Shown here in pieces: positions 40,401 to 48,199 of a stretch of 64,000 nucleotides of DNA. The first letter of the stretch is position 1. Each line of letters starts with the position of its first letter. The notes beneath the pieces are model-generated. The model ran no database searches. It worked only from the letters and a program-made list of their open reading frames with translations, and had not been told where the DNA came from. Made by a program: the position numbers and the translations under genes. Origin of the DNA: Rhopalosiphum padi (lineage: Eukaryota > Arthropoda > Insecta > Hemiptera > Aphididae); assembly GCF_020882245.1 (NCBI RefSeq), contig NC_083600.1, positions 27,652,001 to 27,716,000 on the forward strand, given 5' to 3'.

Positions 40401-42052
40401 GAGGTTCGGCTCATCGTTAATATTCTATGTTTCACCACTATACTACTATAGATGTGTCCGATCAGTATATAATATATTATATTTAATTAATAGCATTATA
40501 TTAGGTATATTTGTTTATTAATGTATACAATTTATATTGTAAAGATAGTTGACACGCATGACAAGGTGTTTGATAATATATTACCATTAATATAATATGA
40601 TTTAACAACCTTGATATTATATTGTTATATGAGTAGGCATGATCGTGAGTGACTGACGGATATTATGATGTATTTAGATCACACTGTACAATAACTATTC
40701 CGTTTAATGACACGATCAATTTTTCTCAGCAGAAGCGATCCTATGTAAAGTCATGAGTCGTCCATTGTTTTACTACTTCCCTTAATGGGACCGATTACCC
40801 TGGGCGCTTTATATATATATATATGTATATATATGAAATGTTCATCATTCATACATAATTTTATAGGTATCAGAATGCAGAAAAAAAAATTAATTTCACC
40901 AAAAAAACGAACGTAAATTTTCACTTTTTTCTTTAACGAATTTACTCACGCCATCGTCATTGGTTTTATTACTTTTGTTTTTCATTGAGCAAATATATAA
41001 TAGATGGTGTCTAGGTGTCTATCGCGGTGGAGTAAAAACCACAAATTTCGATTCCACACAATGGGTCCAATATAGTGTTCAAAACTTTCCACGGGATATG
41101 GCTATAATATAAGCGTTGGATTATATGAGTTATGACACCCGAAAAATAATATATATATAGTTATCTACAAATGGAAATATAGTATAAAGGTATATATCCA
41201 GCGAACAATAGTATTGTTTCTTTCACTCTATACACCTAACATACATGCGATTTAAATAGGTTTTTTTTTTAAATCGAGAAATCATCGTGTTCACATAAAT
41301 AATAACACAACGCGGTGGTATAACTCTATTATTACAGTGACATTTTCGCCACAATATAATATTAGATTATGCTGTATAGTCTAACGAATGGTTTTGAAAA
41401 TGTAATTTTGTTTGCATATTAATTTACATAGCATTTTTGACGCCATATAATTATAATTACCGCGCGAGAGATGAGCGCTTGCACGGTGCACGTTATACCA
41501 AATTATATAAATGAAAATCGTTTAAAAGACATGACGATTGCGAATCGTTCTTAAATCATTTTCCGTAAATGAGACGTTCATAAATGGATCGAAACCGCGT
41601 GACGGAAGTGTCTTTCTTTCCCCCGTAGTGTATATTTTATCCACGGCCCATTACGTTAAAAATACATATATATTTTATATTGTAATGTTGTTTTTACTCT
41701 ATTTTTATTATATTTTATTATACTCTCCGCAACACCGTTAACACCGTTATTATTGCCGGCGTACATGCACTCGGTCTGTATCACACGTCGTCGTTTCACT
41801 TTCCATTGCAACATCTTTTCCTATGTATCGTATTTATATTATCATTATTATACATTACTTTCGATTTTAGTCTTTGCGCCCATAAAAACAAGATCGACTG
41901 GTATCGTCGTCATTATTTAAATATCGGATTTCATTATCCTTCGTGTAGTAATAATACGAATAAAAAATAGAAAACAATAAACACTTACCACTGAGTACAC
42001 AGGCCAGCAACAGCACGACTACGGTGGCGGCGGTCTTGTGGCTGGCTGTCAT
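1..42052 (-). CDS. CPAP1-like secreted chitin-binding mucin-like protein (whole gene, 11 exons, 3' end outside window)
   Basis: Spliced gene read from splice sites and phase: 42052-41989, 7526-7379, 5688-5328, 5218-5163, 5057-5001, 4833-3532, 3278-3118, 3024-2825, 2590-2541, 2017-1349, 53-1 (partial). All phases join without a stop. The product would be at least about 1,040 residues. Residues 1-22 are a signal peptide (short basic start, then VVVLLLACVL). Residues 35-85 form one CBM14 domain with cysteines at 35, 48, 54, 64, 77 and 85 (spacing x12, x5, x9, x12, x7), the chitin-binding peritrophin-A pattern. The long tail is disordered: Gln-rich (about 86-209), acidic with Lys-Pro repeats (230-662), Gln-Pro-rich (718-783) and Thr/Ser-rich (801-1022). 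One CBM14 after a signal peptide fits the CPAP1 cuticle proteins, which bind chitin outside epidermal cells; a gut mucin is the alternative. The exact orthologue is not recognised. Family call is secure; role is inferred. Confidence 0.85.
713..742. repeat. Period-8 minisatellite (CATTTTCT)
   Basis: Three and a half perfect copies of an 8-mer stand in tandem inside intron 10. Confidence 0.8.
1330..1348 (-). other. Alternative 3' end: stop codon reached if the exon 10 donor is not spliced
   Basis: Reading past the donor at 1348 adds a short tail ending GGCY and a TGA at 1332-1330. An ATTAAA-type polyadenylation hexamer lies at 1253-1248 and an AATAAA at 977-972 on the same strand, so a shorter isoform ending here is possible. 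Splicing to 53-1 fits the consensus donor AAG|gtatgg better. Confidence 0.4.
1349..2017 (-). CDS. Exon 10: Thr/Ser/Pro-rich mucin-like exon
   Basis: The exon starts after attttaatcag|GTCAAC. I end it at the donor CCATCAAG|gtatgg (1349), giving residues 801-1022. It encodes a mucin-like region with long Thr/Ser/Pro runs (TTTSTTPSTTTTTSTTT), an acidic island (DFDQEYDVVVEDEGTGY) and a CRECN motif near the end. Dense Thr/Ser/Pro suggests O-glycosylation. If the donor is not used, translation runs seven codons further and stops at 1330 after RYGGCY; see the alternative-end entry. Confidence 0.85.
2018..2540 (-). other. Intron 9
   Basis: A 523-bp AT-rich GT-AG intron. The 69-codon plus-strand open frame within it has intron-like composition and no recognisable features. 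Confidence 0.75.
2541..2590 (-). CDS. Exon 9: 50-nt Glu/Gln-rich microexon
   Basis: The 50-nt exon lies between cgtttacag|ATCACT and CCTACAG|gtgaga. It encodes ITEEEAQREQQTKATY, phase 0 in and phase 2 out. Both splice sites match consensus well and the phases are exactly those required by exons 8 and 10. No domain is visible. Confidence 0.8.
2591..2824 (-). other. Intron 8 (GC-AG type)
   Basis: This 234-bp intron begins gcaagt and ends tttacag. GC-AG introns are a minor class spliced by the major spliceosome and usually have, as here, near-perfect donor consensus around the C. Confidence 0.75.
2825..3024 (-). CDS. Exon 8: Gln-Pro-rich exon with GC donor
   Basis: The 200-nt exon starts after attatag|ATTATGG and ends at CTTAAG|gcaagt, a GC rather than GT donor with otherwise perfect consensus. 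It encodes residues 717-783: a five-Asn run, then alternating Gln/Pro/Leu (PQLQPQPQLQLQSQPQQ), then YQANTYVPEYNLK. Phase is 1 in and 0 out. No GT donor at the end of the open frame would serve, and the next exon needs phase 0. Confidence 0.8.
3118..3278 (-). CDS. Exon 7: Thr/Ser linker with acidic end
   Basis: The 161-nt exon runs from aattgtag|ACCCC to GATGTTG|gtgagt, phase 2 in and phase 1 out (residues 663-717). It encodes a Thr/Ser-rich stretch (TTAKTTTSTS) followed by Tyr/Asp-rich sequence (YSIYDDDSEIY). Both splice sites are good and the frame matches its neighbours. Confidence 0.88.
3532..4833 (-). CDS. Exon 6: large acidic, Lys-Pro-repeat exon
   Basis: The 1,302-nt exon starts after the acceptor aacattag|CTACAGC and ends at TTAAAAAG|gtgaga (phase 2), giving residues 230-662. 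The reading frame is open throughout. It is highly acidic, with Glu/Asp/Asn-rich tracts including a seven-Glu run, and has a KPKPKPKPIPKPK stretch between acidic blocks. There is one isolated cysteine pair (CKGKNC) and an N-glycosylation sequon (NFT). Such polyampholyte sequence is expected to be disordered. Its frame joins exactly with the exons on both sides. Confidence 0.92.
5001..5057 (-). CDS. Exon 5: basic 57-nt cassette exon with a furin-like site
   Basis: The exon runs from gttgcaacag|AAACG to CGACAGAG|gtaacg and is 57 nt, phase 2 to phase 2, so it can be skipped without changing frame. It encodes a strongly basic peptide containing KQRLKRQTRQ; R-L-K-R at residues 221-224 matches the furin consensus R-x-K/R-R. 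Cleavage would separate the CBM14 part from the acidic tail. Splice sites are acceptable rather than strong, so inclusion may vary. Confidence 0.65.
5163..5218 (-). CDS. Exon 4: short linker exon
   Basis: The 56-nt exon lies between atattctag|CAATTT and TTACAG|gttagt. It encodes 18 residues, QFAGVEKNKQFQIPNQNY, entering in phase 0 and leaving in phase 2. It is polar with no domain. The call rests on good splice sites at both ends and on restoring the phase needed by exons 5 and 6. Confidence 0.75.
5328..5688 (-). CDS. Exon 3: end of CBM14 and Gln-rich linker
   Basis: The 361-nt exon runs from the acceptor ttttattttag|TCATG to the donor ATACCG|gtaaca (phase 0). It supplies the last two CBM14 cysteines (77 and 85, in QTCDWPRNVGC) and then a hydrophilic linker rich in Gln, Asp, Glu and Arg (residues 86-191) with QQQ-type runs. 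No further domain is visible. The frame is fixed by the cysteine spacing to exon 2. Confidence 0.92.
5689..7378 (-). other. Intron 2
   Basis: A 1,690-bp GT-AG intron (gtaagc to ttttattttag) between the exons that split the CBM14 domain. It is AT-rich with a short TA/TG tract near 7198-7218 and tandem ATACACACAT-like repeats near 7275-7305. No gene or element is seen. Confidence 0.8.
7379..7526 (-). CDS. Exon 2: most of the CBM14 (peritrophin-A) domain
   Basis: The 148-nt exon follows an acceptor with an unusually long T tract directly against its AG and ends at TACAG|gtaagc (phase 2). It encodes residues 22-70, including cysteines 24, 35, 48, 54 and 64. Visible hallmarks of CBM14 are the C-x5-C pair around QYYV, the aromatic YY before PHPNDC, and the GG/LL segment before the fourth domain cysteine. 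Cys24, just after the expected signal cleavage, lies outside the canonical six. Confidence 0.92.
8755..9640. other. CpG-rich and TG-repeat patch in intron 1
   Basis: CpG is dense from about 8757 to 8940 (gacgagtcgtg, cgatttcgcgagacatcgagacgac) and again at 9180-9420, with alternating CG/GT runs (cgcgcgcgtgtgtgtgtg at 9343) and CGCGCGCG near 9610. Open frames here on both strands are a by-product of composition. It could be a regulatory region about 1.3 kb upstream of exon 2. Confidence 0.4.
10945..11048 (-). mobile_element. 5S rRNA-like fragment (probable SINE remnant or 5S pseudogene)
   Basis: Read on the minus strand, the segment at 10987-10961 is GTACTCACGGATGGGTGACC then ACCCGAG, very close to the 5S rRNA internal control region (GTACTTGGATGGGTGACCGCC). 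The neighbouring sequence also resembles 5S: tgatcatgaaagt matches CGATCACCGAAGT and gttaagtcacg matches GTTAAGCaacg, but an insertion of about 17 bases separates these blocks. It is not an intact 5S gene. A 5S-headed SINE or a decayed pseudogene explains it. Confidence 0.55.
11060..13590. other. AT-rich intron 1 segment without recognisable features
   Basis: Apart from a 17-base T run (13176-13192), one TAGGTACCTA (12828) and a short GC-richer stretch near 12920-12975, I see nothing. No open frame here is persuasive. Confidence 0.5.
13590..14800. other. CpG-rich patch in intron 1
   Basis: Several CpG-dense blocks occur (13598-13790, 14030-14060, 14310-14480, 14570-14800), including gactcggacgcgcgcgcc, split by TAA and TA microsatellites. 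No splice-consistent exon is seen. Possible regulatory DNA. Confidence 0.35.
14800..20320. other. AT-rich intron 1 segment
   Basis: Mostly AT-rich with TA and TATG microsatellites. It holds a short TTAGG array (15321-15338), CpG-richer islands near 16790-17080 and 17820-18140, and TAGGTACCTA palindromes at 17631, 18365 and 19710. No coding sequence is seen. Confidence 0.5.
15321..15338 (+). repeat. Interstitial TTAGG telomere-type repeat
   Basis: Three perfect TTAGG units plus TTA. TTAGG is the canonical insect telomere unit. The array is too short to be a functional telomere. Confidence 0.7.
20612..20648. repeat. (TAA)n microsatellite
   Basis: About twelve near-perfect TAA units, followed by CAA units. 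Confidence 0.9.
21503..21551. repeat. (TA)n microsatellite
   Basis: About 24 uninterrupted AT/TA dinucleotides. Confidence 0.95.
22900..25370. other. AT-rich intron 1 segment without recognisable features
   Basis: Long AT-rich stretch with scattered homopolymers. Only 24440-24740 is somewhat GC-richer. I see no gene, element or repeat array. Confidence 0.5.
25370..28460. other. Intron 1 segment with CpG-rich patches
   Basis: CpG-dense blocks at 25375-25620, 25845-25950, 27360-27450, 27640-27690, 28030-28220 and 28420-28450 are separated by AT-rich DNA and TA tracts. No exon is recognised. Confidence 0.35.
28460..32990. other. AT-rich intron 1 segment
   Basis: AT-rich with a TTA microsatellite (32036-32057) and TA tracts. 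The 60-94 codon open frames here have intron-like composition and no domains. Confidence 0.5.
32036..32057. repeat. (ATT)n microsatellite
   Basis: About seven ATT units. Confidence 0.85.
32990..33760. other. CpG-rich patch in intron 1
   Basis: One of the densest CpG stretches inside the intron, including cacgtgcacgcgacc and gatctcgacccgccgggaa. It has no splice-consistent exon. A regulatory or alternative-promoter role is possible but unproven. Confidence 0.35.
34320..34351. repeat. (TAA)n microsatellite
   Basis: About ten perfect TAA units. Confidence 0.9.
35825..36014. mobile_element. hAT-like MITE, 190 bp
   Basis: The left end CAGGGGTGAGCAGTT and the inverted right end TAGGGATGGGCAACT form an imperfect terminal inverted repeat (about 10-11 of 15 positions match). 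CAGGG(G/C) starts are typical of hAT elements, which make 8-bp target duplications. The flanks GCTTAAAT and ATATAAAT match at five of eight positions, compatible with an old duplication. There is no coding capacity. Confidence 0.55.
37445..37495. repeat. (TA)n microsatellite
   Basis: About 25 uninterrupted TA units. Confidence 0.95.
39375..39394. repeat. Poly-T tract
   Basis: Twenty consecutive T residues on the plus strand. No retroelement body is recognised beside it. Confidence 0.8.
41989..42052 (-). CDS. Exon 1 coding part: signal peptide
   Basis: This 64-nt coding exon starts at the ATG 42052-42050 in a fair context (caacgATGA) and ends at the donor CTCAGTG|gtaagt, leaving one base for exon 2. 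It encodes MTASHKTAATVVVLLLACVLS plus the first base of Gly22, a typical eukaryotic signal peptide with cleavage expected near residues 19-23. The frame stays open a little further upstream, but the only earlier candidate there is a GTG at 42091, so the ATG at 42052 is preferred. The exon stands alone at the end of a 34.5 kb intron, so its link to exon 2 rests on phase (1 to 1) and on the fit of a signal peptide directly before a secreted CBM14 domain. Confidence 0.75.
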
Positions 42053-42640
42053 CGTTGACGCGCGCTCGCTGACGGGGTTGAATTTTCGCACACAAGCAAG
42101 TTCGATTGGCTGTCTCCGATGATGTGTCGGCTGGACAATATTTTCGACTGTGAACCACTACACTATAGGTGCGGCCGGCGGACTTTTAGTGGAAAACCCG
42201 TACACTCGGTGCGCAAGTGACATTTAGTTTTCGGGCGAACAACGCGTGTGATTAAAAAAATAAATAAATAAACAAAAACCGATCGAAATTAAAAAAAAAT
42301 TGTTTTTTTTTTTTGCAAAACACTCGTATCAAATTATTAAATTATTATATTGTATTCTATGTATAAATATACGTGTAAATATATGTATACGAATTACGGT
42401 TAAAGTAAAAAAAAAATTCAAACGATTATTATTATTTTTTTCTAATCACAAACTCGCGTCGACTCGTCCTAAACTACTGTTCACACGAGAGTGAAGATTG
42501 GACATAGACACAGACGCTGTTGGGAGAGAGACGTCGACGCCGTCGTCGCCACCGTCGTTTGGGGAGTGAGATGACTGGTGGAGAGAGAGAGAGAGAGTGA
42601 GCGAGCGAGAAGGAGAGACGCCGCATACGCACTGCAGATA
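42053..42640 (-). promoter_or_regulatory. Probable promoter and 5' UTR of the CPAP1-like gene
   Basis: The region just upstream of the ATG is CpG-rich (42053-42240 and 42450-42560) and carries a GA-dinucleotide array at 42580-42620. Read in gene direction this is a CT array, a typical target of GAGA-factor-type proteins near insect promoters. No convincing TATA box is seen, and I cannot place the start site; an initiator-like TCACAGTC lies near 42150. The assignment is by position and composition. Confidence 0.4.
42580..42620. repeat. (GA)n tract
   Basis: GAGAGAGAGAGAGAGAG at 42581-42597, continuing as GAGCGAGCGAGA and GGAGAGAC. Confidence 0.9.
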
Positions 42641-45600
42641 TTATACAGAGGAGAGGGTCACTTTCTTATTCAGCCGGACCGCTGTGTGCGTGTATGTGCG
42701 TAAATGTCTGTCTGTGTGAGTGCGTCTATTTATTTATATGTGTGTATGTGTGTGTGTGTGATTTGAGTGGAAACGAGAACGCGCCCCGGTGCGACTTGCA
42801 CAAGACTTGTACAGCGCGACACAAACTGCAGCACCGCCCGGCACCTTTCATTTATATCGCCGCCTATTTTTGTTATGTTTTTTTTTTTTCAGTGATATTT
42901 GTTTATAGACTATTCAGGTACAATAATGTTGCAGGTTTCGGATGGGTGGGTGATTTTGTTCTCGTTACCCGGTTACACACGGTCTGCATAATATACCTGC
43001 AGAATACATTGGTATACCTAATACTTATTACATACATATGTATATATATATATATATTATACATATTATACAATTTTATTGTTTTTGCTAGGGCGGGTCG
43101 ATATAGGTATACTACTGCAGTACTACTGCAGCTCACAGCCAAACATACTACATTTCGCCGAATACTATATATTTATTGTGCTATAGATCCGCCATCTCGA
43201 TAATACTACAATATTATATTGTTCCTGAATTATGTACAATCTAATATTATATAGACTGCAAGGGCGGAACCACGGACGCAGTTATGCATAGGTACGCGAT
43301 TGTGCAATATGCCAATATACGTACGTATATTTTCTAGATATTTTTTAATATCTATACAACTTCAGCAGTGTCAGTTGTTGAGATCTTTATTTTTTGCCAG
43401 CGGTGAGTTTCAATAACTATTAGGTCTTCTGTAATAGATACAACGGTTTTTGGATAACATCCATTAAAATATTAAATACATATTTATTTTTTAGGTACAC
43501 ACTATGATCATTTTATTATATACTTTAATTATGTATATATTATATACCTATCTACATACTATACACAGACATATCTACAGTTAATGTTTAAAATAACTAT
43601 ACTTCCAAAAAAGATACTGTAAAGTATAGGTACGTACATACTTCATGTCATTCCATACTATTTAATATACATGATGTTCAGAACCGGTAAAGGGGATATG
43701 GCTAAGAGGGTCCACGTCCCCTCAAAAAAAGAGGCCCTAGGATATCAATAAACAAGTTCGTATAAATGTAAAAAAACGAATTAGGTATATTAATCCAACT
43801 CTGATGATGTTGTAGCAAGAATTTTATAAATTTTTAAAATACAAATGATGTTTGAATTAACATGTCAAATACTATTTTATTAATGTAGTATTAATATGTG
43901 AGAAAATAAAGTTTTTTTTGTATATTTATGTTCATTAGTTCATATACTTTTTAATATTATTTTAGAGAACATTAGCAAGTTTTCATAAAGTTATTTTCCT
44001 AAACATTAAACAACCTAATCATATGAACTTATGGAAACTTGTTTATGTTTATTATGTATAATTGTAAAATACTACATAGTGTATAGGTACTGTACGGTCT
44101 ATATATACTAATGACTATATAATAATATATAGTATTTCGAATCAACCCTTTTGTACCTAATTACAGGTAACGCCAATATTTATCTTAACTTAAGCATTTC
44201 TAGGTCATTTGTTTTTGTTAAACTAGTTCAATGTATTATGTTATTTTTTTGTTTTTATTTTTTTGGTGTACGCTGTTGAATGAATTAAAAATATTATGGC
44301 GATCTAAATAATGGAAAATAAACTATATTACGATATTGAGCAATAGATAAATAAATAGAAACCTATATCGAGTTTTAAATCTGTAACAAAATTATAGTAT
44401 GTTTGACTTGGGTGGCCCTCGACTTTGGCAATTGTTATAATACGTTGTTGTTAAATGGATAAATTTTGGGTGTAATTTGTGTAATTAGATATAACAAAGC
44501 ATAGCAACAAAGTATATATCTTCAAGGATGTAAAATTGCTTAACTAATAATAGTTTTCAGTTTTCATTGGACCTGATTAAATATTGTTCATTGTACCACG
44601 GGAATCTTTTTAAAGACTTTGTATTCTGTTGAAGCCATGGATACACTGTCAAAAAAATGAATGAACTAAATTAAATAAATATATATGTGTATAAAGTACA
44701 CAACTCGTTTTACAGATATCTGCACAATGACCGTCAATAATAACAAGTAATTAAGTTTTGAACTTTGACTGTAATTTGTAGATAGATATCGACTGTGAAT
44801 TCTAAAAGATTAATACAAGATAAAACATTACGGATCTCTATTCTCTAAATTAGAACGATAGGTTAAAATATATTGATTAACCACGAACGAAATAGTAACC
44901 TGTCATTAAAGTTTCTCACTCTTATGTAAACTATAGAAATCGAAAACGTATTGTATACTTATGATATTGATAAAAAAAAACTTCAATGAGTTGTTTAGTA
45001 TTTATTAGTTTATTACGTTCTGATAAAAAGGTAAACATATTTATTTAAAATATACATGAACAATAAACATACGCGTATAATTCATTTGAACAGTAAAATA
45101 ATGTAAAGGACGACATCATGCAAATTAATTTCACGTCTGCTATATGAAGAACTCGTTTTGGTCGGGTTTTAAATACAGCATCAATCTATACCTAAATGGT
45201 TAAATATACACATAAGATATAGTACCTATGTCATTAAATGTATACGAACTTATTCGTAAATTTCTATAGATTTCTCGTTATTCGTAAAGAAGACAACCTT
45301 CCAGCTGAGTTAAAACTTGTGGTGATTTAGAGATTATTTTCAGTTATTTTAATAATATATCATATCACTATAATAAAAAACAATTTAACGAGAAATCTAT
45401 TAATTCTGAAGTTACGAGTTGTAGTTTACTATTATATTATTTACACGGAGCTCGTTTTTAATATACTTTAAAGCAAAATTAATGTACTGATAAAAATATA
45501 TATACCTACATTCCGGGACGATAACTTTCTTTAACAGTAAATAAAGTATATTTTTTACATAACAATACGTATAGGCACGTTCATTTAAATGGTTAATATG

Positions 45601-47400
45601 CGCATCCATGGTTTTCCACGCATAGAGATTTTAATTATTATATTGTGAATAGGTACCTGGTGTATAAATATAATATTTATGTGAATGTTCGTGGTCGAAC
45701 TCATTACTTGATTATTTAAAATAAACACTGGAAACGAAATATTTAATAAGAAATGAAACACAATTGTCTTATGACAATAACAACTGTGTAGTATTTAAGC
45801 TGCAGGTAGTACGTGTATTCTATAGGTAATTGAACGCTGGCACAGAATAACAGGTACCTACTACTACCTGTAATATATTAGGTTTTTTTTTGCGATTGTT
45901 ATCTATTTGTTTTTACTTTTTAGTCAAGTTTTCAGAAATTTATATTAATAATTGTGTTGATTTAATTTGGTATAGTATACTGAGTAGAGCGTGAGAATCT
46001 AATTGATATAGATGTCATAATATGTAGATAAATATATGAATAATAAATTGCTGTTATCGTAAACATATCTATTATCTAGCTACCATTAAGTAACTGTGTT
46101 ATAAAACGCATACAAATGTCAAAAGTATTTTATTTAAAAATATTATGATTTACCATAATGGATCGACTCATACGCCAAAATATTTTAATTTATTTCTTTA
46201 ATGACGGTAGGTGTGCTCGGACAGCAGTAGTACCTAAAGAGTTGTAAAATAGGTGCATATTATGTACAATCGATATGACTGATATGAGATAATATTTAAA
46301 AAACTTTCCACACTTCGTCCTTTAAATAGTTTCATTTAAGTATATGTATTACTGTAGTATCGATTAGTGGTGTGCACGAAATTGTAATATACGCCAAGGT
46401 CCACGATTATAATTGTATCTATATAATCGAAATTAGAATGTGAAATTTAAGGAGAATAGTTCAAATGCATAGCTGACCCTTAGCGGACACTAATAAAGAA
46501 TAATTTATAGTTTATTATTAACAGTAGGTTTTTCTACAATAATATGGACATATTTGCACAAGCATGACCTTTAGATCACAATAATGTATATCCTGTACCA
46601 ATTTGACCTTGGATTGGGAAAAAACTAGCGAAAAAAATAATATTATATATTATATTATAAATGTGTGTATATATAATAGCCATCAAGGAACCGGATCACG
46701 AATCAGTGCAACGCCTTTTTTGCCACCAGAAAAATATTAAGTCTAACGTGGGCGTTGCCCATATACCGATACAATATGCTGTATTATACACTATTATACG
46801 TACCCCGACACACGGATCAACACACGCTGTCGGTTGCATAATTTTCCCCAAGACACTATTATGCGGACGGGTATAAGCCATATCGCTGATAATAATTCAT
46901 CAAATTTGATTTTAACTGCACATATATATATATAATACCTATATATTCGTGAGACGGCGCGTGAGTTGCTGCTTATTGGCGGTCGGTTTATATTTTGTCG
47001 TTGTTTCCTGCTTTCGTCTACACGCGTAGGTACCGCTTACTTAGACGTTGGCCAATACTTTATATTGTAACAGGTGTTTTGCCGATTCGTCGGATAACAA
47101 AATAATATTATAACCTAACCCAACGTCATGTAATTTGATCACGCGAAATCCACCGAAGGCAATAAAATAACTTGGGGTATACATACACTATATACGTATG
47201 ATGCTTACGTCTACAGTAAAAGCTAAAAAGAATACAAATTAATTTGAAAACAACTGAATTTTATCGCAATAATGATAGTTTGAGCGTGAATAAAATACTG
47301 ACATAATTTTGAAAACGCGCAGAGTTTTGTTTTATATAATCAATCATAATATTTTAGTAAGGTTTATAGCCAGAGAAATACTGTTGAATAATACACAATA
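42640..47400. other. 5' flank: no gene seen
   Basis: AT-rich DNA with TG-rich microsatellite sequence at 42684-42765. The 169-codon plus-strand open frame (42694-43203) begins in that repeat and crosses a TA tract, so it is spurious. Short GC-richer scraps at 43262-43290 (gcaagggcggaaccacgg) and 43683-43745 resemble eroded transposon ends but have no partners I could find. CpG rises at 46940-47150. Confidence 0.45.
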
Positions 47401-47404
47401 TAGA

Positions 47405-48193
47405 ACATGGTTTCCAAAACTTTTCGTTACAATGAGCGAGCCTAAAGCCACATTAATTATTTATTTTAATTGCAGCGCTTAAATTTCGAATTTCAATAAC
47501 ATTGGATGTTCAAATGAATATTATTAATTATCAATAACGGTTTATAATCTTCAAATAATTTTTGTTTAAAAAATATATTATTCGTAGAAAATTGAAACAT
47601 TCCAATGTTACTTAAAATATAATTTTGAATTTTCTATAAATTCATACTGAAGTTTTCGGAACATTAAAACCGAATTTAAAGTATTTGTAGAATTGAAAAT
47701 TTTGAATTTGAAATTAAAAGCAAAGCGATGAATATATTGATTTTATGTAACTGTACATGACTGGAAAAACTGGAAAAAATATGTTTCGATTTTTGATTTT
47801 AAAATCGTTTCTAGAAGGAAAGTGAATCTAATATTTGTGCTTTTGGAAAGTTGAAAAGTCAAAATCGGAAATGTACAGTATTTTTTTTAATAATTTTGAA
47901 AAACAAAAAAAAATTTAATAAAAACAAAAATTTTTGCACAAAACCAATCTTCAATAAAATCGATTTTTTTATTTTGTTGTAATTCAAAAACAAATAACCG
48001 CAGATAATTTAAAATGTCTATATAATAGCTAAGGCTTGATAATTTAATACAAGGTTCCTCATCATATTATATCATCATATATCTAGTAATTTATACTAGA
48101 ACCAAAATCTAAAAATATACAAACACGCTTTTATAGAGGTTTCAAGTTCAAATGATGCCGTGACCACGGCATCACGGCATTTGGCTGGCCCTG
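47405..48193. mobile_element. Decayed DNA-transposon / repeat mosaic
   Basis: The left edge acatggtttccaaaactttt resembles the hAT end CAGTGGTTCYCAAACT. The right edge, read inverted, is CAGGGCCAGCCAAATGCCGT followed by an internal near-palindrome (gccgtgaccacggcatcacggc). Between them are A/T-rich stretches with aaaactggaaaaa and cttgataatttaatacaaggttcct, motifs I associate with abundant aphid repeats. The two edges do not match each other well, so these may be pieces of different elements. Confidence 0.35.
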
Positions 48194-48199
48194 TAGATC

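Larger units (their letters stand above)
33760..41460. other. AT-rich intron 1 segment with small islands
   Basis: Mostly AT-rich. Notable items are a (TAA)n array (34320-34351), a hAT-like MITE (35825-36014), a long (TA)n array (37445-37495) and a 20-base T run (39375-39394). Open frames of up to 164 codons around 37107-37620 run through the TA array and are spurious. Confidence 0.5.
7527..41988 (-). other. Intron 1 (34.5 kb)
   Basis: The intron runs from the donor gtaagtgtt at 41988 to the acceptor with its poly-T tract at 7527, separating the signal-peptide exon from the rest of the protein. It contains no coding region I can support. It alternates long AT-rich stretches with CpG-rich patches (listed separately) and carries microsatellites, one 5S-like fragment and one MITE. 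Long first introns in insect genes often hold enhancers; that is inference here. Confidence 0.7.

Noticed and set aside
42053..42091. Upstream extension of exon 1 beginning at 42091
   Set aside because: The codon at 42091 is GTG, not ATG. The ATG at 42052 gives a standard signal peptide.
42694..43203. 169-codon plus-strand open frame upstream of the gene
   Set aside because: It starts inside a TG-rich microsatellite, crosses a TA tract (Ile-Tyr repeats) and lacks any domain; low-complexity DNA explains it.
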